Assembly (NCBI RefSeq): GCF_003583365.1
Contig: NZ_QXED01000003.1
Location: 124,001 to 188,000 of the forward strand
DNA length: 64,000 nt
Reading direction: 5' to 3'
Source: Fibrisoma montanum
GTDB taxonomy: Bacteria > Bacteroidota > Bacteroidia > Cytophagales > Spirosomataceae
The notes under the pieces are model-generated. The model was not told where the DNA came from, did no database searches, and saw nothing but the letters and a program-made list of their open reading frames with translations. Position numbers and translations under genes: made by a program. This document shows positions 9,773 through 18,335 of the stretch, piece by piece. Every line of letters begins with the position of its first letter. Positions within the stretch are counted from its first letter, which is position 1.

Positions 9773-11158
9773 TTAGCTATTGAAGGTACAGTTTTGCAAT
9801 TCGTTTTTGCTGGCCGAATCAGTTTCTTTCAGGTACACTGTCTTGTTGGTAGACCGTATTAGCTGGCTCTTAACGATCGTATTTTTATTGGTTTGTGACC
9901 CTTTAAATTTAACTACTGCCTCTGCTGACGAGTTACCATCGCAACTGAACGTGCTATTTAAGAATTGATTGTTTTGGGATGATAAGTTTGTCGACTCAAT
10001 TAGCAAAGCATTACCACCGCGGCTACTGATCTGGTTGTTTTTGAATGTGCTATTTGACACGTTGCGTAGTTGCATGAACCACATTGTGTTAAATTTATTG
10101 TTCTCAACGGTGGCCGAGGTGACGTTTCCAAAAAATATGTATGCCTTGTCGTCTTTGTTAAGATTTTGATTGGCAATGATTTGTATGTTTTCGTGCATAT
10201 CACCTTTTGATGATGAAATAGAGATTACTGACAACGGCCGATTTGCTTCTTTGTTCATGCGTGTTAATTCGCTCAACTGATTTCGTACAATCTGAGCATT
10301 CTTGATTGAGCCAGCAAGCTCAATCCCAATGTCATACGGATTAGAGATTCTGTTATCTGCCACGATAAGATTGCTGCCCTTGCCCGAGAAGCTTACAGCC
10401 ATGCCATAATGATAAGCAGCGTTTTCGTTCAGGCCCAAATTGCTGAATGTGCAGGAGCTAACTTCGATCTGGCTGAAACGATCAATACCATCATACAAAT
10501 GATTTTGTATCTCGATAGCCATATTTCCTATATTATTGAATGTACAGTTGTTTATACTTATGTTTTTAACTGAAGACCCGACTGCGTCAGTTACCAGTTT
10601 AATACCAGCTGTTGAACAATTAGGGGCTGAAAATGTACAGCCAGAGACCGATAGTCCAGATATGGTTTTTCTGTTCGAAGCCATCAAACCAAAGTAGTAG
10701 GTGGCAGCATTGGTGTTTGTACTCTCGAAGGAAAGGTTCTTGAACGAAACGTTAGATACGTTTCCGAGGTCAATTATAGTGCGCTCAGTCGATAAAATTT
10801 TAGATTTGCCAAGACCAGCAATCTCTATGTTTGAAACCTCCAGTTTGATAACCTTTGTAACTTTATATGTGCCTTCTGGGAACAAAACCTGCTTGCCAGC
10901 ACCACTTTTTAAAGCTTTAGTAATTGCCTCAGTATCATCGGCTTGCCCATCTCCTTTAGCCCCGAATGCTTTAACGTCAATGGCATCTACTGTAATTGTA
11001 ACATTGACAACTTTGGGCTCTTCAATGACAATTGATGTTGGTGTTTCCTGAGGGGCTATTGATTCAATCTGCTGTGTGCAGGAAGTAGTCAAATTAGTAA
11101 TTAACAAGGCAGCGAATAAAATCAGTTGGTTCTGTGTGGGAGTAAAAATGTGTTTCAC
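9773..11158 (-). CDS. Right-handed beta-helix (pectate-lyase superfamily) lipoprotein
   Basis: Probable surface or periplasmic polysaccharide-binding or -cleaving protein. The GTG at 11158 gives a normal lipoprotein signal (ILFAALLITNLTTSC, lipobox TTSC); a TTG at 11194 would add 12 polar residues. Mature start: VDVKAFGAKGDGQADDTEAI, the Pectate_lyase_3 (PF12708) hallmark, then VLFPEGTYKV and many N-rich parallel beta-helix coils (for example ISINNCTFNNIGNMAIEIQ) to the end. Position inside the locus suggests a polymer-editing role, but no lyase residues can be identified. A 13-bp dyad lies just upstream of the GTG. Confidence 0.82.
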   Translation of the reverse strand: MKHIFTPTQNQLILFAALLITNLTTSCTQQIESIAPQETPTSIVIEEPKVVNVTITVDAIDVKAFGAKGDGQADDTEAITKALKSGAGKQVLFPEGTYKVTKVIKLEVSNIEIAGLGKSKILSTERTIIDLGNVSNVSFKNLSFESTNTNAATYYFGLMASNRKTISGLSVSGCTFSAPNCSTAGIKLVTDAVGSSVKNISINNCTFNNIGNMAIEIQNHLYDGIDRFSQIEVSSCTFSNLGLNENAAYHYGMAVSFSGKGSNLIVADNRISNPYDIGIELAGSIKNAQIVRNQLSELTRMNKEANRPLSVISISSSKGDMHENIQIIANQNLNKDDKAYIFFGNVTSATVENNKFNTMWFMQLRNVSNSTFKNNQISSRGGNALLIESTNLSSQNNQFLNSTFSCDGNSSAEAVVKFKGSQTNKNTIVKSQLIRSTNKTVYLKETDSASKNELQNCTFNS

Positions 11159-11165
11159 GAAGGAG

Positions 11166-11201
11166 ATCAATTTTGTCTGTTTTTGTTGAGACAAAATTGA
11201 T
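11166..11201 (-). promoter_or_regulatory. 13-bp inverted repeat just upstream of the beta-helix lipoprotein start
   Basis: Perfect arms 11166-11178 and 11189-11201 with a 10-nt loop. The structure sits 7 nt upstream of the GTG start on the - strand and would enclose the ribosome entry region. It could be a 5'-UTR hairpin or an operator. It also contains the alternative TTG start at 11194. Confidence 0.5.
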
Positions 11202-11977
11202 GTACCTACATAAAATTCACTTTAAAGCTTGATTAACATGTAGTTAGCCATAAATTATAAACTTATTAAGAGCAGATTAAACAAAAATTAAAGCAAAACA
11301 TCGCATTAAATACTCTTTAATTTTTTTCATTGTATAAAATTTAAAAATTAGTTGTCGATATATTAAATGTATATACATTGAGTTATATAAAACTTTATTT
11401 CGTTTATTTAAAACAAAATTATATTTGCTTTTTTTTGATTGTACAGATAAAATATGCAAATAAAGTTTTGTGTTCTTTCAGTTTTTAGATGATTAAAGCT
11501 CTTAAAGGTTGATTAATACTGTGTATTTTATTTTTTAAAAGTGTAAAAACTACAGTGACTAGGCTACGTACAATTGTTATTGGACAGGATCTAGTAATGA
11601 TAAAACTAATTTGTGAAAGGTATAAATAAGTAAGTGTGTTTGCTTATTTAGTGCATTATATGTATAAATAGTAATTTTTATATTTATAAAATCGCAAATT
11701 TGACTATTTAATAAATGAGTTTAAAGTAGATATCCAGTTTTTATTGGTTCTGAATTATATAAATATTTCAGTATTATTTTTATTATTTATAATAAGTTTT
11801 ATTTGTGCCTTCGGATAATAGTTCTAAAATTTTTGAGTAAGCGGGGTTTTAACTTAAGTGTGTGTATTATACGAGTAGGAATACTATTTAGTTTAGAAAA
11901 AATAAGAAGAATGGTTCTATCAAAGCGTTCATAGATTCCTACAATCCCTAACTATACTCAAATTGTGGATTGTTCGT
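11202..11977. other. Very AT-rich intergenic region
   Basis: About 780 bp between two - strand genes with no credible gene; short frames here have skewed Lys/Ile/Tyr/Phe composition. Sample count: 11 G+C in 60 bases at 11281-11340. It must hold the promoter of the beta-helix gene, but I cannot place it. It could be a decayed gene or an insertion scar. Confidence 0.6.
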
Positions 11978-13171
11978 TTAGCTGCCAACTTTAATCAGCG
12001 GCAGTTGAGCCAAGAGAGATTCGTAAATTGCCACATGTTGTTTGTAGACGATCTGCTCGGTATATTGATCTTGATAACTAACACGACCTGCTTTACCAAT
12101 TGCCATTAGGTCGTTGGTTTTCAATTGACGTATAACATTAGCTAATGCATCGGCGTCACCCATTGTAAAGAATATTCCATTTTTATTCTCTTCCACAATA
12201 GTCCGAAAGTTTGGCTGATCCGAGCAGATGACTGGTGTCCCCGTTGAAAATGCTTCAATAATTACAGTTGGAAGTCCTTCGTACCAAATAGAGGGTACAA
12301 TAAGGGCTTGGCATTGCCGGATTCGTTCGATAACCACTTCTCTGTCTAGAAGACCACTATAACGAACGTTTGACATTGTGTCAGCAGCGGCTTGTACTTC
12401 ATTTCTAAGGGGACCATCACCAATAATTTCGAGCGGAAAAGAGTATAATCGAGCCGCTTCGAGAAGTACCCGGATGCCTTTTTCGATAGTAAGGCGCCCA
12501 ACATACAGGAGTGTATGTTCCCTTGTGTAAGAAACATCATAACCTAAGTCAGCAATAGCGTTAGGTTTGACAATAACCTGCTCTGGACTAAGACGTAGCG
12601 ATGAGTTTACAATTTTCTGGCGTATAAAATCAGTTAATACGATCAATCGGTCAAGGCTGCGCCAGGTACCTATCTGTTTATGAAGGCCGGTGATGGCCGT
12701 CAACTGAGCTGTTTGCAAATGTGAATTACGGAAACAACCAAAACGAATACCGTCTAAGGGAAATGTTTGGGTCAAGCAACGCTCGCATGGAATTTCGTTC
12801 ACTCGCATCAGTGAGCCGCTGGCGCATACAAGCCGGTAGTTATGCATGGTCATAACTACAGGTATGCGTCGTTGCTTTGCAACGTGAATTACTGCCGGCG
12901 AGGCCGTATAGAATAAATTATGTATGTGAATGATGTCGGGAGTAAACGTATCAATCGCCTTTTCAACGCGCCTTGCAGAATCTGCATTATAGAAAGTTTT
13001 AAACCCAGACAAAATTTTGGTGGGAAGAGACCCAGAAGTAAAATCTTCGTTGTCAAATAGTAATACGTTGACTGTATGCCCGTGTCGGCGTAGCATTGCA
13101 ACCTCCTGCTCTAATATAATATCTTCTCCACCCCGATACTGATAGCGGTTATGAATATATAGAATTTTCAT
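11978..13171 (-). CDS. Family 4 glycosyltransferase
   Basis: GT-B fold glycosyltransferase, 397 aa, for polysaccharide assembly. N-terminal acceptor domain starts MKILYIHNRYQYRGGED; the donor half has HTLLYVGRLTIEKGIRVLLEA, the PSIWYEGLPTVIIEA motif (Ex7E) and the GTPVICSD segment typical of GT4. A cysteine group (CASGS...CERC...C at about residues 110-145) is seen in a GT4 subgroup and may bind a metal. Its stop is followed by the AT-rich spacer; 84 bp separate it from the GT2 gene upstream. Confidence 0.92.
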   Translation of the reverse strand: MKILYIHNRYQYRGGEDIILEQEVAMLRRHGHTVNVLLFDNEDFTSGSLPTKILSGFKTFYNADSARRVEKAIDTFTPDIIHIHNLFYTASPAVIHVAKQRRIPVVMTMHNYRLVCASGSLMRVNEIPCERCLTQTFPLDGIRFGCFRNSHLQTAQLTAITGLHKQIGTWRSLDRLIVLTDFIRQKIVNSSLRLSPEQVIVKPNAIADLGYDVSYTREHTLLYVGRLTIEKGIRVLLEAARLYSFPLEIIGDGPLRNEVQAAADTMSNVRYSGLLDREVVIERIRQCQALIVPSIWYEGLPTVIIEAFSTGTPVICSDQPNFRTIVEENKNGIFFTMGDADALANVIRQLKTNDLMAIGKAGRVSYQDQYTEQIVYKQHVAIYESLLAQLPLIKVGS

Positions 13172-13255
13172 GCTTTTTTAAGAATTGAGAGTTTTCTTCC
13201 TATTTGTGAATAGATTATTCTGTACAAAAGGCTGAAAAAAGAATCAAGGAATACT

Positions 13256-14182
13256 TTACCGCATACCAGCGTATGTTTTCAGGCGGTTCCAGATACGAAC
13301 ACTAAGGCTAAATCGATTTCTGAATTGCGCGACAAGTTGTGGATGCAAGCTTATGGCATCTGGAAGGGCAAACATGTGCTGCTCACCCTTGTCAACAACC
13401 GTTGTATACCGATTAAAGACATTTGTGTTTGTAGCATCATTGGTATAAAAACCAATATTGTTTACCTTAGAAATTGTCGGGTAAACTGTGAGTGCTTTGT
13501 TTTTGAATTGACTGTAGCAGAAACGAATCGCCCACGAGTCCATTTCGCCATTTTGCTGTCTTTGTAGCATACGTACACGGTCATCTCCGCCTTGGTTAAA
13601 AGCTCGTCGTTGAACAGGGTCACGCATAAACTGGTCGAAATCCGAGACGTTCCAGTCAACTAATTGCCAGCGATCGGCCCAAGTTGCCCACCCCCAGGAC
13701 CCAGTACGGGGAAAGAAATAGGCATCGTACGTATAATCAACTGGTTTACGAAAGGGGAATGAATAGCCCGTTATGGAAAAAATCGTTTTATTATGGATAT
13801 AGTGCTGTAAGCACTGATTCATGTAGTTAAGAAAGTTAGGACTGGTAATCAGATCATCCTCAAGCACAATGACTTGTCTGTGCTTGTTGAGTACATGAGT
13901 AACCCCTTCAATAACTGATCGGGCAAGCCCCCGATTTTTGTCAGAGATAGTAACATTAACAGCCTTAAAACCTGATAGGTTACTTACCAACTGCCTCACA
14001 GCCGTAACTTTTGGTAAGTCTTCAGGGCGTTTCGGACCATCAACAAAAACGTACAATTCACTTTCTTTGGCCAAATGGTTGTCCTTCAATGCCGCAATCG
14101 TCTGCTCCAGTTCCGCCGGCCGCTTGTAGGCGAATAAGACGATTGGGGCCAGCTTATCAGATGCGGGGGCGAGAGACTGCAT
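13256..14182 (-). CDS. Family 2-like glycosyltransferase
   Basis: 308 aa. N-terminus LAPIVLFAYKRPAELEQTIAA matches the GT-A nucleotide-binding start, and VIVLEDDLITSPNFL carries the DxD-like metal site, as in GNT-I-like members of the GT2/GT-A group. WGWATWADRW is another conserved segment of this subgroup. It overlaps the upstream WecG-type gene by 26 bp, so the two are probably translated together. The donor sugar is not known. Confidence 0.87.
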   Translation of the reverse strand: MQSLAPASDKLAPIVLFAYKRPAELEQTIAALKDNHLAKESELYVFVDGPKRPEDLPKVTAVRQLVSNLSGFKAVNVTISDKNRGLARSVIEGVTHVLNKHRQVIVLEDDLITSPNFLNYMNQCLQHYIHNKTIFSITGYSFPFRKPVDYTYDAYFFPRTGSWGWATWADRWQLVDWNVSDFDQFMRDPVQRRAFNQGGDDRVRMLQRQQNGEMDSWAIRFCYSQFKNKALTVYPTISKVNNIGFYTNDATNTNVFNRYTTVVDKGEQHMFALPDAISLHPQLVAQFRNRFSLSVRIWNRLKTYAGMR

Positions 14183-14948
14183 GCGGTAGTCGTTTTGTTA
14201 AAAGTTGCTGAAGAACGTAATACACATAAAGCGAGTTGGTAATGGCGTAGCGTTTGAATAGTCGCCGTGGTTCCTGGGCAAGACGGTAGCTCCATTCCAA
14301 CCCTGACCGCTGCATCCAGATTGGAGCTCGCTGGATGTTGCCAACCAGATAATCGAAGGCGGCTCCAACCGCCATCATAACTGCGTTGACTTTACCCATG
14401 TGTTGAGCAACCCAAATTTCCTGACGCGGGCATCCACGGCCGACTAGTACGATATGAGCACCGCTTTCGTTGATTTTTCGAATGTCCTCTGCGTCTTCTT
14501 CAGGAGTTGCATCGCGAAAGCGATCAACATGAATACCGCATACTGTTACGCCTGGATACTGTTTGCTGATGTGTTGATTAAGCTTCTCCAGTGTAGTCGC
14601 AGTACTTCCATATAGATACACTCTAAGATGGTTTATGCTGGCTGCTTGCAACACATGTTGCGTCAAATCCGGGCCAGACACACGGTCAGGTAAAGCAGTA
14701 TTATTGAGGAGATTGAGAGCCCATTGTACAGGTTTGCCATCTGGAACAATCATATCAATGTGTGGTACGTGCTGAGCCACTTTTTCATTATGAATCGATT
14801 CCATTAAGCCATGAACGGCCAAGGCTGAAACGCCAAAACTATTTCGATTTACAGCGTTATGAACGATGATTTCAGTCGCTGATTTATAATCGACTGCCGC
14901 ATAAGGAATACCAAATAAAGGAGCTTTTGTAAATTGTGAGTTTTTCAT
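14157..14948 (-). CDS. WecG/TagA/CpsF-family glycosyltransferase
   Basis: GT26-family enzyme that typically adds the second sugar to an undecaprenyl-linked sugar. ATG at 14948 (MKNSQFTK, 263 aa) is preferred over a TTG at 14969. Diagnostic motifs: MIVPDGKPVQWAL, LVGRGCPRQEIWVAQHM, VMMAVGAAFDYLVGNIQRAP and GLEWSYRLAQEPRRL. No signal peptide; membrane-associated by its C-terminal amphipathic region. It overlaps the following GT2 gene by 26 bp. Confidence 0.94.
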   Translation of the reverse strand: MKNSQFTKAPLFGIPYAAVDYKSATEIIVHNAVNRNSFGVSALAVHGLMESIHNEKVAQHVPHIDMIVPDGKPVQWALNLLNNTALPDRVSGPDLTQHVLQAASINHLRVYLYGSTATTLEKLNQHISKQYPGVTVCGIHVDRFRDATPEEDAEDIRKINESGAHIVLVGRGCPRQEIWVAQHMGKVNAVMMAVGAAFDYLVGNIQRAPIWMQRSGLEWSYRLAQEPRRLFKRYAITNSLYVYYVLQQLLTKRLPHAVSRPRI

Positions 14949-15027
14949 TACGAAATAGTTACAGTTCAAGTGGTTGTTACTAAGTGTTTATCAGGTTGTA
15001 ATCATGCCGATTGAGGCAGTTTTGCGT

Positions 15028-16521
15028 TTAGTAGTTATATCTGGATTGCTTACTGTACCAGGTTTTTCGAAGGCTAAGCCACGCTCCTGAAGAGTTGATG
15101 TATAGGTCGCCCTGATCGACGGCGATAGCAGACTGCAATTCAGTACCGCCCAACCATTTGAGCGGCCAGATAGCAGCAATCAGTCCCGAAAACTGACCAA
15201 CGGCCTGACTGAACGGTGCCCGATGTATACCATAATTGCGACTATACGAGAGCTTGAGTTGTGTACGGACACCATTAGAAAAGGTACCGGCTAAGCCGAC
15301 ATGCATCAGTTGCACTCGGTTGTTGGCTATTGCAAGTTTATACCGACTCTTAGGGTTGATTACTTCTGGCCGAACGTCGGCTCTCGATGATATGAATGGG
15401 GTGCCAATGACTTGTTTTGATCGTGTCCAGCCGTCGAGATACTGAAAGTTGTTGAAGTAGTCGTCCTGTCCGATGGGTAAAGCAAAACCACTCTGATTCA
15501 TTGTGGTTAAATACTCAATCAACAATTGATTCAGTTGAAAAAAAACTTCTGGCTGGGTGTGGATTCGCTTAACTCTTACTCCGTATAGGCCATCCGTAGC
15601 ATTGTAGAGAGTTATTCCGGATTTATCTTCGAATGGGTGCTGGTCATATATCAATAATGTCCAGTTTGTTAAAGCAATTTCAGCACCTATATCAATTGAG
15701 CCAATGTGATTTCCAATGCGGTTAAGGGCGTCGTGACTTGGAAGATCATTTTCGGCTGTCTGAGAAGGTTGCCGAGCGAGCACGACATCTATATAGTCAC
15801 GGAATGATGAAGGAAGTTTACCATTCTTTGAATTTCCACTGTTCAAATAGTCTGATCTGCCTCCCCATTGAGCATTATACACCATGCCCCCGTATAGCTT
15901 AACCTTCCAGCCAGGTCTTCCAAGGCGGCCAAAGAAAACTTTCTGATGCAGAAATGAATTTTGCATGGTATCCGTCCTCGGAAACCAGCCGTGCGAATAG
16001 AATGCGTTTATGGCAATGAGTCCCTTTGTGAAGCCAAGCGGTACAAAGCCATTCGTACCTATCTGTACTTTGGTCATTGGCAATGCGTTCTGCGACCACG
16101 AGTAAAAACCCGATGATAAGGTTGAATCGCCAAGACCGATGATTTCTTTCCGACGCCCTCCATATACGTAAAATTTGCCCAGTTGTGCCGATACGTAGGC
16201 TTCGGGAAGCAGCACTTTGCTGGCGGTGCTGACACTCCCGACCGCTTCGAGTCCATAGGTCAACTGCACTTTCTGCGGGAGCGCCGATTTACCCAGTCGG
16301 CCGCTGGTGCCCAGACGAACCAGGCCAGCCGGACTGGTTGTCGGCACAATACCGTACTGATTGGCCCGTAGCCAAAAAGGCGTACGACTGGCCGATGCTG
16401 CCAAACCACCAATTTCAAGCCGATACTGCGCCTGATACCGACCAGCCGACACCGAGTCAGTCTGGGCGTTCAGCGTATGAACCGTCAGCAAGCAAAGAGA
16501 AAATAGTAGAGTCTGTCGCAT
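15028..16521 (-). CDS. Wzi-family capsule assembly outer-membrane protein
   Basis: Beta-barrel lectin of the outer membrane that anchors or organises exported polysaccharide. ATG at 16521 gives a classical signal peptide (MRQTLLFSLCLLTVHTLNAQ) and 497 aa; an upstream frame extension to 16566 has no signal character. Barrel-type alternation runs through the protein with family-like segments TPFWLRANQYGIVP, VYGGRRKEIIGLGD and LIYDQHPFEDKSG. First gene of the - strand block, with 346 bp of shared upstream region before the epimerase at 16868. Confidence 0.88.
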   Translation of the reverse strand: MRQTLLFSLCLLTVHTLNAQTDSVSAGRYQAQYRLEIGGLAASASRTPFWLRANQYGIVPTTSPAGLVRLGTSGRLGKSALPQKVQLTYGLEAVGSVSTASKVLLPEAYVSAQLGKFYVYGGRRKEIIGLGDSTLSSGFYSWSQNALPMTKVQIGTNGFVPLGFTKGLIAINAFYSHGWFPRTDTMQNSFLHQKVFFGRLGRPGWKVKLYGGMVYNAQWGGRSDYLNSGNSKNGKLPSSFRDYIDVVLARQPSQTAENDLPSHDALNRIGNHIGSIDIGAEIALTNWTLLIYDQHPFEDKSGITLYNATDGLYGVRVKRIHTQPEVFFQLNQLLIEYLTTMNQSGFALPIGQDDYFNNFQYLDGWTRSKQVIGTPFISSRADVRPEVINPKSRYKLAIANNRVQLMHVGLAGTFSNGVRTQLKLSYSRNYGIHRAPFSQAVGQFSGLIAAIWPLKWLGGTELQSAIAVDQGDLYINSSGAWLSLRKTWYSKQSRYNY

Positions 16522-16867
16522 TGAGCACGGAGTGGGTGTACGGGGCAATTGAATCAGGTTAACCACGAAACATCATGACTTCAAACGTCTGCGTTGGCCA
16601 AAAACCGGATAAGCAATGGACGAACGAATCAGAACCGTTTTCATAAGCGAGTGACGTATCGTCGTAATTGAGTTATAAAAACTTAAGTTACCGATATGCA
16701 GTCAAAATAAATTTAATGAATCGAATTAAGCAAATATTTTAACAAAAGTTAGTCGTGAATTATTTATTAATACCTTATTTGCATTTGATTCGTAAAGAAT
16801 ACCAGGCGTAGATAACTAGTGAGGATTGGTTTGTTGGGGCGGAGGCTCACAAAAACAGCGTAACATC
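16522..16867. promoter_or_regulatory. Divergent upstream region of the Wzi-like and epimerase genes
   Basis: 346 bp between divergently transcribed genes, AT-rich at about 16670-16800, so it should hold both promoters. I could not identify a convincing TTG/TAnnTTTG pair, operator or repeat. Confidence 0.5.
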
Positions 16868-17833
16868 ATGACGATACTTCTGACGGGAGCCGCCGGGTTC
16901 ATCGGCTCACACGTAACTGAAGGCCTGCTTCAGCGAGGATACACCGTGATCGGGCTCGATAACCTGGATGATCAGTACGACCCGGCGCTCAAACGCCGGA
17001 ATGTGCGGTTGTTTCAGGATCAGCCGACGTACCAGTTTTTGCGGGGGGATATCCGCGATCAGTCGGTTGTGGAGGCTATTCTGCAGCAGTACGATTGCGA
17101 TACGGTCATTCACCTGGCGGCTCAGACGGGTGTTCGGCCGTCGGTGCAGAATCCGGCGCTGTATTTCGACGTGAACGTAACCGGTACGTTGTCGTTGCTG
17201 GAAGCGATGCGGAAAACGGGCGTTCGGCGATTGGTTATGGCTTCTTCCTCCTCGGTGTATGGTGATTCGGAGCGGGTGCCGTTTCGGGAAGACGACCGGG
17301 CCGACCGTCCGTTGTCGCCCTACGCAGCGTCGAAGCGATCGGCCGAGCTGCTGACTCATACGTATCATCACCTCTATGGCTTCGATGTAGCCTGCCTGCG
17401 CTTCTTTACAGTGTATGGTCCCCGGCTGCGCCCGAACATGGCGATCAGCCAGTTTACCGAACGCATTCTGAACCGCTTACCCATTACGCTCTATGGCGAC
17501 GGTAGTACGGTACGGGAATACACCTACATCGATGATACGGTTACCGGAATCAGTAACGTCCTGAACACCCTTCACGGCTTCGACATACTGAACATTGGTG
17601 GTTTTGAAACCGTGAGCCTGCTGAAACTGGTCCAGTTGATCGAGCAGGCAACCGGCGAGCAGGCCCTGATCGACTGGCAGCCCATGCAGCCGGGGGATGT
17701 CCGGCAGACCTCCGCTGACCTGAACCATGCCTATGCGTATGCCGGTTACGCCCCCTCGGTACGTATTGAAGAGGGTATTCCCCGATTTGTAAGCTGGTAT
17801 AAACAGGCTGTAGCCCAGTTACCCCTGGGGTAA
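16868..17833 (+). CDS. UDP-glucuronate 4-epimerase-like SDR
   Basis: Probably makes UDP-galacturonate (or a related 4-epimer) for the polymer. ATG at 16868 gives 321 aa starting MTILLTGAAGFIGSHV with the Rossmann glycine motif; an in-frame start at 16826 adds residues with no family match. The catalytic set is intact, unlike the gene at 3915: MASSSSVYGD and SPYAASK (Tyr-x3-Lys). LRFFTVYGPRLRPNMAISQF and the GDGSTVREYTYIDDTV region match the UDP-glucuronate epimerase group. The exact substrate is inferred. Confidence 0.88.
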   Translation: MTILLTGAAGFIGSHVTEGLLQRGYTVIGLDNLDDQYDPALKRRNVRLFQDQPTYQFLRGDIRDQSVVEAILQQYDCDTVIHLAAQTGVRPSVQNPALYFDVNVTGTLSLLEAMRKTGVRRLVMASSSSVYGDSERVPFREDDRADRPLSPYAASKRSAELLTHTYHHLYGFDVACLRFFTVYGPRLRPNMAISQFTERILNRLPITLYGDGSTVREYTYIDDTVTGISNVLNTLHGFDILNIGGFETVSLLKLVQLIEQATGEQALIDWQPMQPGDVRQTSADLNHAYAYAGYAPSVRIEEGIPRFVSWYKQAVAQLPLG

Positions 17834-18335
17834 GAGCTTATTTCGTATTCCTGGCTGGCGAAGGCATGGTATTACGCAATCCTAATCAGCATATAAGATA
17901 CGCTTAAAGAGCAAATGATATTCCAATGTACTATTTCATTATTTTCAAGTAACTGGTTTGATATATTTGATATAAATAGGGTATAGGGCAATTAAAAAAT
18001 CAAAATATTATTTCAAACTTTCACAAAGTACTAATCTAATATTAAACATAAATTTATTATATCATAATAATTTTTATGTAATTGAACATCAATTATTTAT
18101 ACTGTTAACTAGTCTGTATGTTCGATATGGCTAAAATCTGGAAATGTACTTAAGTATCTTATCCCTATTATGTATATAATTGCCTGATACGGGCATATCG
18201 TTAGGCGGGCGGCAACGGCATACAATTTGTTTTACGATGATTGTGTGGTTAATAACAAGTTACTCTGGAACTTAAAAGGCTAAGCTACAAGCTACCACAC
18301 GTTCAATCTTTTCTGCCTACCAATTCACTCTTTTT
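17834..18335. other. AT-rich intergenic region upstream of the secreted repeat protein
   Basis: 502 bp, strongly AT-rich from 17920 to 18180, with no credible gene or clear terminator. It should carry the promoter of the gene at 18336; I could not place it. Confidence 0.6.

Noticed and set aside
11277-11459. 60-codon minus-strand frame in the AT-rich spacer
   Set aside because: Composition is dominated by Lys, Tyr, Ile and Phe expected from AT-rich noncoding DNA; no motif.
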